A stretch of DNA of 47,043 nucleotides from Streptomyces diastatochromogenes. Its GTDB lineage: Bacteria; Actinomycetota; Actinomycetes; Streptomycetales; Streptomycetaceae. Positions 24,798-32,789 of this stretch are shown one piece after another (the stretch's first letter is position 1; each line of letters opens with the position of its first letter). The position numbers were made by a program, and so were the translations under genes. The DNA lies in the NCBI GenBank assembly GCA_001550305.1, contig LRTP01000295.1:1-47043 (forward strand), in the 5' to 3' direction. The notes beneath the pieces are model-generated. The model was given only the letters and a program-made list of their open reading frames with translations, ran no database searches and was not told the origin of the DNA.

Positions 24798-26008
24798 GCC
24801 GACTCCTCGGGATACTTGGCCAGTTCACGGCGGGCGACCGTGCGCAGATGCACTTCGTCGGGCCCGTCCGCGATCCGCAGCGCCCGGGTGATGGCGTACA
24901 GCCGGGCGAGTACGGTGTCGTCGCTGACCCCGGCCGCGCCGTGGGCCTGAACCGCGCGGTCGACCACCCGGTGGGCGACCTCCAGGGCGGCCACCTTGAT
25001 GGCGGCGACCTCGGTACGGGCGGCGGAGTTGCCCGAGGTGTCCATCAGCCAGGCCGACTTGAGGACGAGCAGCCGCAGTTGCTCGATCTCGATGCGGCTG
25101 CGGGCGATCCACTCGCGTACGACGCCCTGTTCGGCGAGCGTGCCGCCGAAGGCGGTACGCGTCAGGGTCCGGCGGCACATCAGCTCCAGCGCCCGTTCGG
25201 CGAACCCGACCGCGCGCATGGCGTAATGCATGCGCCCGGGCCCCAACCGCCCCTGAGCCAGGGCGAATCCCTCCCCTTCGCCGCCGAGGAGCGACGACAC
25301 CGGTACCCGTACGTCCTCGAAGAGCACGTCGCCGTGGCCGCAGCGGTCGGTGTAGCCGAACATCGGCAGATCGCGCAGGACGGTGATGCCCGGGGTGTCG
25401 CGTGGAATCAGCAGCATGCTCTGCTGCCGGTAGGAGGGCGCGTCCGGGTCGGTGACGCCCATCAGGATGATCAGCCGGCAGTCCGGGTCGAGGATTCCGG
25501 AGGTGTACCACTTGTGGCCGTTGACGACATAGGCGTCTGCGTCACGGGTGATCCGGGTACGGATGTTGCGCGCGTCGGAGCTGGCGACCTCCGGCTCGGT
25601 CATGGCGAAGCACGACCGGATCTCGGCCGCGAGGAGGGGGCGCAGCCAGCGGTCCTGCTGTTCGGGCGTGCCGAACAGGGCGAGCAGTTCCATGTTGCCG
25701 GTGTCGGGGGCGGAGCAGTTGAAGACCTCGGGGCCGATGACCGAGCATCCGGCCAGCTCGGCGAGCGGCGCGTACTCCAAGTTGGTGAGCCCTGCGCCCC
25801 ATGCGCCGTGGGCGAGGAAGAGGTTCCAAAGGCCTTCGGCCCGCGCCTTCTCCTTCAACTCGCGCACGACCGGGGGCAGTTCGTGCGGGTTGTCGGCCTC
25901 GGCGAGCTGCCGCTCGTAGACGGCCTCGGCGGGCACGACGTACTCCTTCATGAACGCGGCCATGCGTCTGCGGAGTTCGTCGGTCCGCGGGGAGAGTCCG
26001 AAATCCAT
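24794..26008 (-). CDS. Acyl-CoA dehydrogenase, ACAD10/11-like
   Basis: The 404-residue flavoprotein has the FAD-contact segment CFAMTEPEVASSDARNI, HKWYTSGILDPDC, the RLGPGRMHYAMRAVGFAERALELM region, and HGAAGVSDDTVLARLYAITRALRIADGPDEVH at the end, where an Asp stands at the likely catalytic-base site. These match the C-terminal dehydrogenase part of mammalian ACAD10/11 and bacterial LvaC-type enzymes that work with a phosphotransferase. Exactly such a phosphotransferase gene lies immediately upstream (12 nt gap). The likely substrate is a 4-hydroxy- or 4-phosphoacyl-CoA; this is an inference from family and context. Confidence 0.85.
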   Translation of the reverse strand: MDFGLSPRTDELRRRMAAFMKEYVVPAEAVYERQLAEADNPHELPPVVRELKEKARAEGLWNLFLAHGAWGAGLTNLEYAPLAELAGCSVIGPEVFNCSAPDTGNMELLALFGTPEQQDRWLRPLLAAEIRSCFAMTEPEVASSDARNIRTRITRDADAYVVNGHKWYTSGILDPDCRLIILMGVTDPDAPSYRQQSMLLIPRDTPGITVLRDLPMFGYTDRCGHGDVLFEDVRVPVSSLLGGEGEGFALAQGRLGPGRMHYAMRAVGFAERALELMCRRTLTRTAFGGTLAEQGVVREWIARSRIEIEQLRLLVLKSAWLMDTSGNSAARTEVAAIKVAALEVAHRVVDRAVQAHGAAGVSDDTVLARLYAITRALRIADGPDEVHLRTVARRELAKYPEESA

Positions 26009-26020
26009 GGTGGCGCTCCT

Positions 26021-26989
26021 TCAGGACCGTGGGGCGAGGATGTCGCGTGCCGTGCGGATCATCGCCGCGATGGTCGGCGGCAGCCGCTCCTGGTCGGGGT
26101 CGTGGTACTTGCCCTCACGGTGTCTGCGCAGGTTGTGACCCATGATCGCGGCCATTTTGGTGCGGGCCAGGGCGCGGAACCAGTCGAAGGCGGGGGGTAC
26201 GGCGCGGCCGTCGAGATAGCGGGCCAGCAGTTCGTCCTCGGTGGGCAGGCCCGGTACGGGACGGCCGAGCCGGGGGAAGTTCCGGTGGTCGGCGAAGAGG
26301 AGGAACCAGCCGAGGTCGATGCGGGGATCGCCCACACCCCAGATCTCCCAGTCGACGACCGCGGACGGACGCTCGCCCCGGCAGAGCACGTTGCCGAGTC
26401 GGAAGTCGCCGTGGATCAGCACGGGCGGCAGGCTCTCGGGGATCCCGGCGGCGAGGAGGCCCAGTACCTCCTCGGCACCCGGCCGCAGTGGTGTCGGTAC
26501 GGCACGCATGGTCCGCGCCCAACGCTCCAGCTCGGCCGCCGGATCCAGGGGTTCGGCGCCGTCGACGTGCGTGCGGTGCAGGTCGCGCAGGACACCGGTC
26601 AGCGCCAGCATCCGTGTGCTGCACAGCCCCGGGTCCAGGCGGTGCTCGTCGAGGACGGGCTCGATCGCCTCTCCGGTCACGAACTCCATGGCGAACCAGG
26701 CCGGTTCGCGCTCGTCGACGGCGAAGACCTCCGGCACGGGCACCGGCGATCCGGCGAGGGCGCGCAGGATCCGGGCCTGGCGCAGTACGTCGTTGCGCCC
26801 GACGGGCCGCTGCCCCTCAGGCACGGCTTTGACCACGTACGCCCCGGTGCCCGCGGTGATCGAGTAGGTGAGTCCCGAGTGGCCGCCGGGCAGGGTGCGC
26901 AGATCACCGAAGGGCTCGTTCGGGTGCCGGGCGGCGAGCCCGGTGCGGACCCGGGCGGCGAGTCGTGTCACCTCGGTCGCGGTGCTCAA
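26021..26989 (-). CDS. Phosphotransferase family protein (APH fold), putative 4-hydroxyacyl-CoA kinase
   Basis: The 322-residue protein has the aminoglycoside-phosphotransferase fold: ATP-binding Lys in YVVKAV (Lys54), catalytic LIHGDFRLGNVL (Asp195, Asn200) and the metal Asp in VVDWEIWG (Asp213). In ACAD10/11 and in the levulinate enzymes LvaA-C such a domain phosphorylates the 4-hydroxyl of an acyl-CoA, which the adjoining dehydrogenase-like protein then eliminates. The gene order here (kinase then ACAD10/11-like protein) supports this over antibiotic resistance. The start is TTG 26989: AAAGGAG lies 7 nt upstream and the TTGA overlap with the previous stop follows the operon's 4-nt rule. 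Confidence 0.82.
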   Translation of the reverse strand: MSTATEVTRLAARVRTGLAARHPNEPFGDLRTLPGGHSGLTYSITAGTGAYVVKAVPEGQRPVGRNDVLRQARILRALAGSPVPVPEVFAVDEREPAWFAMEFVTGEAIEPVLDEHRLDPGLCSTRMLALTGVLRDLHRTHVDGAEPLDPAAELERWARTMRAVPTPLRPGAEEVLGLLAAGIPESLPPVLIHGDFRLGNVLCRGERPSAVVDWEIWGVGDPRIDLGWFLLFADHRNFPRLGRPVPGLPTEDELLARYLDGRAVPPAFDWFRALARTKMAAIMGHNLRRHREGKYHDPDQERLPPTIAAMIRTARDILAPRS

Positions 26990-28197
26990 CGCCCCACTCC
27001 TTTCGGCTCCTTGGGCAGTCCCAGCACGCGTTCGGCCAGGATGTTCCGCTGGATCTCGTCGCTGCCGCCCGCGATGCGATAGCCGGGCGCGCCGAGCAGG
27101 TGCTCGGTCCAGGCGAAGGTGCCCCACTCCCCCGTGTCGGCGGCGAGGCGCGGTCCGAGGAGCTGTTGGACGAGGTCGGTGGTGGCGCGCAGGGTGGCGG
27201 TGGCGTGGAGCTTGCCGACCGAGGCTTCGGCGCCGGGTTCGCGTCCGGCTGCCAGCGCCGCCGTGACCCGCAGGCCGATGAGCCGCTGGACCAGGCTACG
27301 GACGAACAGGTCGGCGGACCGCTGCTGTTCGCCGGCGGTCAGCGGGCGGGGCAGGTGCCGGGCGAGGTCGAGCGCCCGGTCGGCGTTGTCCAGGCCGAGG
27401 CCGCCGGAGTCGAGGCGTTCGGCGGCGAGGACGGTCAGCGTCACCCGCCAGCCCTCGCCGACCGGGCCGAGCCGGTCGGTGTCCGGCACGAACACGTCGT
27501 CCAGAAAGACCTCGTTGAAGCTGGAGCCGCCGGTCATCTGCCGGATGGGCCGCACGACCACGCCCGGCGCGTCCATCCGGACCAGGAAGACGGTGATGCC
27601 GGCGTGCTTGGGCGCGTCCGGGTCGCTGCGGCAGACGGCCACTCCCCAGGTGGCGACGCGGGCGCCGGAGGTCCAGATCTTGTGACCGCTCAGGACCCAG
27701 CCGTCGTCCTGACGGACGGCCCGGGTGCGGACGGCGGCGAGGTCGGAGCCGGCTTCGGTCTCGGAGAAGAGCTGGCAGGCGAGTTCGTCGGTGCGGAGCA
27801 TGGGCCGCAGCCAGCGCCTCCGCTGTTCCTCGGTGCCCCAGATCCGGATCGCCGGGGCCACGAGCTGCTGGGTGACCGGGAAGACCTCGGTGCGCCGGGG
27901 CACGTCGAAGCGGGATTCCTCGGCACGGTACAACTGCTCGTAGTAAGGCGGCAGTTCGCGCCCCCCGTGCTCCGATGGCCAGTCCAGCGCGCCCCAGCCG
28001 TGGTCGAAGCGGGTGCGTTCCCAGTCCCGTATCCGGTCGGTGTGTTCGCGTTCCTCCGCCTCACTCCAGTTCTCGAAGACGGCCACCAAGTCGTCGCCAC
28101 GGCCCCACTCCCGGCGGTCGGCGCGCGCCGTCGCCACGCCGGTCAGCCATTGCCGGGCCGCGACACGGAACTCCTCGGGCTCCGGGATACCGCTCAT
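26986..28197 (-). CDS. Acyl-CoA dehydrogenase (FadE-like)
   Basis: The 403-residue flavoprotein shows FSETEAGSDLAAVRTRAV (FAD-binding loop), GHKIWTSGARVATWGV, QMTGGSSFNEVFLDDVFVP, and the C-terminal GAPGYRIAGGSDEIQRNIL that holds the isoalloxazine and ETF-facing helix. No catalytic Glu at the position used by short-chain enzymes stands out, so it may be one half of a heteromeric FadE pair as in actinobacterial sterol catabolism, with the third dehydrogenase at 30606-31883 as possible partner. GGAAGGAGG precedes the ATG. Confidence 0.86.
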   Translation of the reverse strand: MSGIPEPEEFRVAARQWLTGVATARADRREWGRGDDLVAVFENWSEAEEREHTDRIRDWERTRFDHGWGALDWPSEHGGRELPPYYEQLYRAEESRFDVPRRTEVFPVTQQLVAPAIRIWGTEEQRRRWLRPMLRTDELACQLFSETEAGSDLAAVRTRAVRQDDGWVLSGHKIWTSGARVATWGVAVCRSDPDAPKHAGITVFLVRMDAPGVVVRPIRQMTGGSSFNEVFLDDVFVPDTDRLGPVGEGWRVTLTVLAAERLDSGGLGLDNADRALDLARHLPRPLTAGEQQRSADLFVRSLVQRLIGLRVTAALAAGREPGAEASVGKLHATATLRATTDLVQQLLGPRLAADTGEWGTFAWTEHLLGAPGYRIAGGSDEIQRNILAERVLGLPKEPKGVGR

Positions 28198-28219
28198 GGT
28201 CCTCCTTCCGGACGGGGTC

Positions 28220-29368
28220 TCAGCGGGTCAGTACGGTGCAGGCGCTGACGCCCGGCGCCCCGTACACATGGGTGAAGCCTGTCGACGGGCGGTCCGGCAG
28301 CTGTCGTTCGCCCGCACGGCCGCGCAGTTGTTGGACGATCTCGTGGACCTGACGCAGGCCGGAGGCGCCGATGGGTTCGCCGTTGGCGATGCAGCCGCCG
28401 TCGGTGTTGACCGGCAGGGCACCGCCGGGCGCGGTCGCGCCTTCGGGGATCAGCCGCTCCTGCTCGCCGTGCTCGCAGAACCCGCACTCGGCCAGATGCA
28501 TCACCTCGGCACCGCTCTCGGTGTCCTGGAGCTGGCACACGTCGATGTCCGACGGTCCCAGCCCGGCTTCCTCGAAGGCGAGTCGCGCGGCGTCGGCGCT
28601 GACACTGGTCGGGGTGCCGACGGGCGCCCAGGGGCTGAACACCTCGAAGGAGCCGAACCGCCGGGTGCGGACGACGGCCGCCCGCAGCGTGACCGGGGTC
28701 GCCTCCAGCTCGCGGGCGACCGCGCGGCTGCACAGGACGAGCGCCACGGCGCCCTGGCCGGGCGAGCAGAACATGTACCGGGTCAGCGGGTCGTTGACCA
28801 TGCCGGAGGCCAGGATCTCGTCCGCGTCGAGCGGTGTGCGCCGCCAGGCGTGGGGGGTGCGGGCCCCGTTCGCGTACGCCTTCTCCGCGACCAGGGCCAG
28901 GGTCCGGGCGGTGATCCCGTGGTCGTGCATGTACCGCTGGATCTTCATGGCGAAGAACTGGGTGGTCACCATCAGCCCGTCGCGTCCGTACGCCTCGTCG
29001 AGCCCCCAGTCGGCGGGCCGTGGATCGAAGGCGCCGCGCGGGTGCTTGTCGAAGCCGACGACGAGGGTCACGTCCGCCGCCCCGGAGCGGATCGCGTTGA
29101 CCGCCGAGACCAGGGCGCTGCCGCCGGTCGCGCAGCCGTTGCGGACGTTGACGAACGGCACTCCGGTCAGGCCGAGTTCGGCCACCAGCGTGTCGGCGCT
29201 GCCGGCCGCGTCGCTGCCGCCGTACGCCGCCCGCACACGGGACCAGGGCAGTCCCGCGTCGGCCAGGGCGGCTCGCACGGCCCGCACGGCGAGCTGTCGG
29301 CCGCTCGCCTCCGTGCGGGCGAAGGAGGTGATTCCGGCACCGCACACGAGCACCTCTTCGGTCGTCAT
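28220..29368 (-). CDS. Lipid-transfer-type thiolase
   Basis: The 382-residue thiolase-fold protein has the nucleophile region VRNGCATGGSALV (Cys79), CQLQDTESGAEVM, and GGCIANGEPIGASGLRQVHEI near the C-terminus, a variant of the GHPxGxSG thiolase motif. This pattern marks LTP/SCP2-type thiolases of actinobacteria, which carry out retro-Claisen or retro-aldol cleavage of CoA esters and often need a DUF35 partner. Such a partner gene immediately precedes it with a 4-nt overlap. The enzyme probably performs the chain- or ring-shortening C-C cleavage of the pathway. Confidence 0.87.
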   Translation of the reverse strand: MTTEEVLVCGAGITSFARTEASGRQLAVRAVRAALADAGLPWSRVRAAYGGSDAAGSADTLVAELGLTGVPFVNVRNGCATGGSALVSAVNAIRSGAADVTLVVGFDKHPRGAFDPRPADWGLDEAYGRDGLMVTTQFFAMKIQRYMHDHGITARTLALVAEKAYANGARTPHAWRRTPLDADEILASGMVNDPLTRYMFCSPGQGAVALVLCSRAVARELEATPVTLRAAVVRTRRFGSFEVFSPWAPVGTPTSVSADAARLAFEEAGLGPSDIDVCQLQDTESGAEVMHLAECGFCEHGEQERLIPEGATAPGGALPVNTDGGCIANGEPIGASGLRQVHEIVQQLRGRAGERQLPDRPSTGFTHVYGAPGVSACTVLTR

Positions 29369-29736
29369 ACGGCGACTCCCCTGGCCCGTGGGACGCCGTC
29401 CGCCGGCGCGACGGCCACCGGCATGCCGATCTTCAGGTCCTCGGCCAGCAGGTCGAGCACGGCCAACACGCGTACTCCTTCCGGAAGTTCGACGTAGCCG
29501 ACGGCAAACGGCTCGAACCCGGCGGCGGGCTGGACGTACGGCGGCGACTTGGGCGCGTGGCGCTGCACGGTCCACGTCCACAGCGTGCCCGTATCGGAGA
29601 GGACGACCGGCTCGGCCGGTCCGCCGCAGCGCGGGCACGACGGGTCGGCGGGGTGGACGGCCACCGCGCAGTCGGCGCACCGGGAGCCGCGCAGCGGGCC
29701 CCCGGCCTCCGGCAGGGGGCTCAGCGCCCCTTCCAC
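29365..29736 (-). CDS. DUF35 zinc-ribbon/OB-fold partner of the thiolase
   Basis: The 123-residue protein has a C4 zinc ribbon (Cys20, Cys23, Cys34, Cys37; CADC...CPRC) followed by an OB-fold (GTLWTWTVQRHAPKSPPY...FAVGYVELPEGVRVLAVL). These proteins form complexes with LTP-type thiolases or MaoC-like proteins and are thought to bind the acyl-CoA. The GTG at 29736 has GGGAG 5 nt upstream and overlaps the preceding hydratase gene by 16 nt; it overlaps the thiolase gene by 4 nt. Confidence 0.83.
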   Translation of the reverse strand: MEGALSPLPEAGGPLRGSRCADCAVAVHPADPSCPRCGGPAEPVVLSDTGTLWTWTVQRHAPKSPPYVQPAAGFEPFAVGYVELPEGVRVLAVLDLLAEDLKIGMPVAVAPADGVPRARGVAV

Positions 29737-30509
29737 TGCGGCTCCCGCTTCTCCAGGAACGCCGACACGCCCTCCGCCGCGTCCTCGGAGTTGAGCATCA
29801 CACCGACCGCGAGGTGCTCCATGACCATCAGCGACTGGATGTCGGCGTCCAGGCTCCGGTCGATGGTCATCTTGGTGATCCACATGGTGAACGGGCTCTT
29901 GTCGACGAGCTGGTCGGCGAACTCCTCGACCGTCGCGTCCAGCTTGTCGGCCGGTGCCGAGGAGTTGATGAGACCGAACTCGGCGGCCTCGACCCCGGTC
30001 AGGAGCTTTCCGGTGAGCATCAGCTCCTTCGTCTTGCGGACGCCGATCATGCGCGGCACCCGGTAGATCGGCCCGGCCCCGCCGAACAGGGCGCGGCGGA
30101 TGTGGAAGTCGCCGATCAGGGCGTCGTCCGCGGCGATCGCGAAGTCGCAGGAGATCATCAACTCGAAGCCGCCCGCCGTGACATGGCCTTCGAGGACCGC
30201 GATCGACGGGGTCTTCATCGAGTACAGCCGGTCACAGACCTTCGCCGACTTCACGGCCACGTCGATCGCGTTGGACCTCCCGACGAAGTCGGCCTTGAGG
30301 CTGTCCAGGTCGAACCCGGAGCAGAAGGTGTTGCCCCGGCCCCGCAGCACCAGTACGCGCAGTTCGGGGTCGGCGTCGACCTCGGTGATGATCTCGTCCA
30401 GCCGGTCGAGGATCGGCACCGTCACGCAGTTCTTCTTGTGCGGCCGGTTCAGCCAGACCCGTGCCACGTGGCCGTCCCGCTCGAACTGGATCTCGTCTTC
30501 GACTGCCAT
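29721..30509 (-). CDS. Enoyl-CoA hydratase/isomerase (crotonase family)
   Basis: The 262-residue crotonase-fold protein has GRGNTFCSGFDLDSLKADF (oxyanion hole region), VLEGHVTAGGFELMISCDFAIAADDALIGDFHIRRALFGGAG and a C-terminal FLEKREPQW. The pair of Glu residues of classical hydratases is not obvious; Asp and Glu at DFHIRRA and FEL positions may serve. It is the first gene of a nine-gene leftward operon ending at 22424. ATG 30509 is chosen because GGAGGAG lies 4 nt before it. Operator site D lies 14-28 nt upstream. Confidence 0.86.
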   Translation of the reverse strand: MAVEDEIQFERDGHVARVWLNRPHKKNCVTVPILDRLDEIITEVDADPELRVLVLRGRGNTFCSGFDLDSLKADFVGRSNAIDVAVKSAKVCDRLYSMKTPSIAVLEGHVTAGGFELMISCDFAIAADDALIGDFHIRRALFGGAGPIYRVPRMIGVRKTKELMLTGKLLTGVEAAEFGLINSSAPADKLDATVEEFADQLVDKSPFTMWITKMTIDRSLDADIQSLMVMEHLAVGVMLNSEDAAEGVSAFLEKREPQWKGR

Positions 30510-30522
30510 GAGCTCCTCCAAA

Positions 30523-30537
30523 CTGAACTGAATTCAG
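30523..30537. promoter_or_regulatory. TGAACT-type operator (site D)
   Basis: CTGAACTGAATTCAG, an interrupted palindrome, sits directly upstream of the ribosome-binding site of the nine-gene leftward operon. It is the best copy of the repeated element and nearly identical to site B. Confidence 0.75.
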
Positions 30538-30605
30538 ATTGATTCTGTGGGCGTTGGATGCCCCTGTCAATGGACGGGGAAGCGATTCACGAAACGGTCC
30601 GGCGC

Positions 30606-31883
30606 TCAGTCCGTACGGCTCGAACAGTCCGTACGGCTCGCTCCGTCCGTACGACTCGCTCCGTCCGTACGGCCGGTGAGACCCAGCAGCCCGGCCAGCC
30701 GCAGACGATGGTCGTCGGCGGTGCCGAACAGCGCCTCGTCGGCGCGGGCCCGGCGCACATAGAGATGGGCGGGGTGCTCCCACGTGAAGCCGATCCCTCC
30801 GTGGAGCTGCACGTATTCCGCCGTCGCCAGCCGATAGGCGCCGGAGCAGGACACGGCCGCCGAACTCGCCGCCACCGGCAACTCCGCACGCCCGCCCGCG
30901 AGGCAGGCCGTCGCGTACGCCGAGGCGGACCGCGCTCCTTCGAGGTCGACCAGGAGGTCGGCGAGCCGGTGCTTGACCACCTGAAAGGACCCGATGGGCC
31001 GCCCGAACTGGGTTCGATGCCTGACGTACTCGAGGACGGCGTCCAGCGCGTGCGCCGATCCGCCCACATGCTCGGCGGCCAGCGCCACCCGCCCCGCGTC
31101 CAGGACCGCCGTCATGATCGCGGCGGCCTGTCCGGTCTCACCGACCGGCTCGGCGGGCGCGCCCCGGAAGCGTACGAGCGCCTGCCGGCGCGTGGGATCG
31201 AGGACGCGCCGGGCCACCCGCTCACAGGTCCCGGAACCGACACCCGGCCCGGTCCCAGTCCTGGTTCCAGTCCCAGTCCTAGCCCCGGTCCTAGTCCCAG
31301 CCCCGGTTCCAGCCCCGGTCCCGTGGTCCGGTTCGCAGGCGAACAGCCGCGTACCGTCCGGCGCTTCGGCCGCGACCAGGATCAGATCGGCCCCCTCCCC
31401 GTCGAGTACGAAGTCGGCCTCGCCGCGCAGCACCCAGCCACCAGCGCCCCGCTCGGCGGTCACGTGCGCCACCTGCGGGAATCCGGCCACCGTCGCGGTG
31501 AGCGAGCCGTCCGCGATACCCGGCAGCCAGCGCTGACAGGCCTGCCGGTCACCGCTTCGCAGGAGCGTGTGCCCGGCCAGTACGACGGTCGGCAGCAGCG
31601 GCGCCGGGCACAGCACGCGCCCGGTCTCCTCCAGAGCCACGGCGAGTTCGGCGAAGGTGTAACCGGCGCCACCGAACTCCTCGGGGACGGCGAGCGCCTG
31701 CACCCCGATCTCGCCCGCGAGCCGTTCCCACAGCAGCCGGTCGTGACCGCGGGGCCCCGCCGCCTGCTTGCGGACCTCTTCGGGTCCGCAGGTCTCCTTC
31801 AGCAGTTCTCGCAGCACCACGCGGAGTTGGCGCCGCTCCTCACTCTCCAGCAGCAGCGTCGGATCGGTGTCGAGCCGGAACAT
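30606..31883 (-). CDS. Acyl-CoA dehydrogenase with repeat-expanded loop and tail
   Basis: The 425-residue acyl-CoA dehydrogenase is recognised from VPEEFGGAGYTFAELAVALEETGRVLCPAPLLPT, HRTQFGRPIGSFQVVKHRLADL, and LHGGIGFTWEHPAHLYVRRA (TWEH is typical of this FadE subgroup). Two low-complexity insertions stand out: a Gly-Thr/Arg dipeptide run of about 30 residues in the middle beta domain (coded near 31235-31325) and a C-terminal RTDGAS repeat (18-bp units, 30609-30680). ETF would be the electron acceptor. GGGAGG precedes the ATG, 10 nt after the SDR stop. It probably pairs with the dehydrogenase at 26986-28197. Confidence 0.85.
   Translation of the reverse strand: MFRLDTDPTLLLESEERRQLRVVLRELLKETCGPEEVRKQAAGPRGHDRLLWERLAGEIGVQALAVPEEFGGAGYTFAELAVALEETGRVLCPAPLLPTVVLAGHTLLRSGDRQACQRWLPGIADGSLTATVAGFPQVAHVTAERGAGGWVLRGEADFVLDGEGADLILVAAEAPDGTRLFACEPDHGTGAGTGAGTRTGARTGTGTRTGTGPGVGSGTCERVARRVLDPTRRQALVRFRGAPAEPVGETGQAAAIMTAVLDAGRVALAAEHVGGSAHALDAVLEYVRHRTQFGRPIGSFQVVKHRLADLLVDLEGARSASAYATACLAGGRAELPVAASSAAVSCSGAYRLATAEYVQLHGGIGFTWEHPAHLYVRRARADEALFGTADDHRLRLAGLLGLTGRTDGASRTDGASRTDCSSRTD
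30609..30680. repeat. 18-bp tandem repeats at the 3' end of the acyl-CoA dehydrogenase gene
   Basis: Units GTCCGTACGGCTCGAACA (30609), GTCCGTACGGCTCGCTCC (30627), GTCCGTACGACTCGCTCC (30645) and a diverged fourth copy (30663). They encode the terminal RTDGAS-type hexapeptides and end at the stop codon. Confidence 0.92.
31235..31325. repeat. Degenerate hexanucleotide repeat in the dehydrogenase gene
   Basis: About fifteen imperfect CAGTCC/CAGCCC-type 6-bp units inside the coding region. They encode alternating Gly with Thr, Ala or Arg and lengthen a loop of the middle domain. Confidence 0.75.
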
Positions 31884-31893
31884 ACGAGCCTCC

Positions 31894-32694
31894 CTAAACG
31901 GTGAAGCGTCCGCCGTTGGCCAGCAGCACCGCGCCGACGAGATTGGCCGCCGCGCCGCCGGCCAGGAACAGCGCGACGTCCGCGATCTCCTCGGGTGTCG
32001 CGTAGGGGCGTACACGCGGGTCGGCGAAGCCCCGGCGCAGCGCCTCGGGCGTCCGGGCGGCCATCCCCGTCTCGGTCGGCCCGGGTGCCACCGTGTTGAC
32101 GCGGATTCCGAACGCGATCGCCTCCTTGGCGACGGACTGGCTCAGCGCGTGCGCTCCGGCCTTGGACGCCGCGTAGTGCGGATAGCCGGCCTGGGCGTCG
32201 AAGGCCGAGGAGGAGCCGACGGTGACGACCGCACCGGAACGGTTCGGCACCATCGTTCGCAGTGCGGCGCGCAGGACATGGAAGGTGCCGTCGAGATTGA
32301 CCCGCATGACGCGCCGCCACGCGGCCTCGCCGAGCCGCGTGGTCACCTCGGGCGGCCGGTCGGTGAGCAGGGCTTCGGCGATCCACTGCTTCGCCCCGGG
32401 GTCGTCGACTCCGGCGGCGTGCACCACGACGTCCAGGCGTCCGTACTCGCGCACGGCCTCGTCGAAGACCCGGTCGACCTGCCCGCCGTCCCCCACGTCC
32501 ACGCTCACCGGCCGCGCCCCGGGCAGTTCCTTCGCGACCGCCCGGGCCGCGGTGGCGTCGATGTCCGCCACCAGGACCACGGCGCCCTGCGTGGCGAGCC
32601 GCCGGGCGACCGCGGCGCCGATACCGGAGCCCGCGCCGGTCACCAGCGCGACCCTGCCCGTGAAGTCTTCGTGTGCCGGGCCCTCGCCGTCCAT
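31894..32694 (-). CDS. SDR-family oxidoreductase
   Basis: The 266-residue SDR has TGAGSGIG, VDVGDGGQVDRV, HAAG in place of NNAG, TVGSSSAF (Ser), and YAASK (Tyr/Lys). A loop after HAAG is about 10 residues longer than usual. It could oxidise a 3-hydroxyacyl-CoA. The start is uncertain: ATG 32694 follows a weak GGTGG, while a GTG at 32745 without any ribosome-binding site would add 17 residues and sits right beside operator site E. It is transcribed leftward with the dehydrogenase at 30606. Confidence 0.82.
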   Translation of the reverse strand: MDGEGPAHEDFTGRVALVTGAGSGIGAAVARRLATQGAVVLVADIDATAARAVAKELPGARPVSVDVGDGGQVDRVFDEAVREYGRLDVVVHAAGVDDPGAKQWIAEALLTDRPPEVTTRLGEAAWRRVMRVNLDGTFHVLRAALRTMVPNRSGAVVTVGSSSAFDAQAGYPHYAASKAGAHALSQSVAKEAIAFGIRVNTVAPGPTETGMAARTPEALRRGFADPRVRPYATPEEIADVALFLAGGAAANLVGAVLLANGGRFTV

Positions 32695-32753
32695 GAGATC
32701 CACCGCCCCACTCGGTAGCCGTGCCCGGTTGTCACACTCGGCCACGGGACCAG

Positions 32754-32782
32754 TTACTGAACTGACTTCATTTTGCTAGCCT
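32754..32782 (+). promoter_or_regulatory. Promoter of the rightward alcohol dehydrogenase with operator site E in its spacer
   Basis: TTACTG (32754-32759) and TAGCCT (32777-32782) are 17 nt apart and place the start of transcription at about the ATG 32790, so the mRNA would be leaderless; indeed no ribosome-binding site is present. The operator element CTGAACTGACTTCAT (32757-32771) overlaps the -35 box and spacer, where a repressor would block RNA polymerase. The same site can control the leftward SDR/dehydrogenase pair. Confidence 0.6.
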
Positions 32783-32789
32783 CTCACGT

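Noticed and set aside
26021..26989. Aminoglycoside resistance kinase
   Set aside because: The APH fold is shared, but its position before an ACAD10/11-like gene in a tight catabolic operon favours acyl-CoA chemistry.
24782..27082. Long plus-strand open frame opposite the dehydrogenase and kinase genes
   Set aside because: It is antisense to genes with clear FAD and APH motifs and overlapping stop/start codons.
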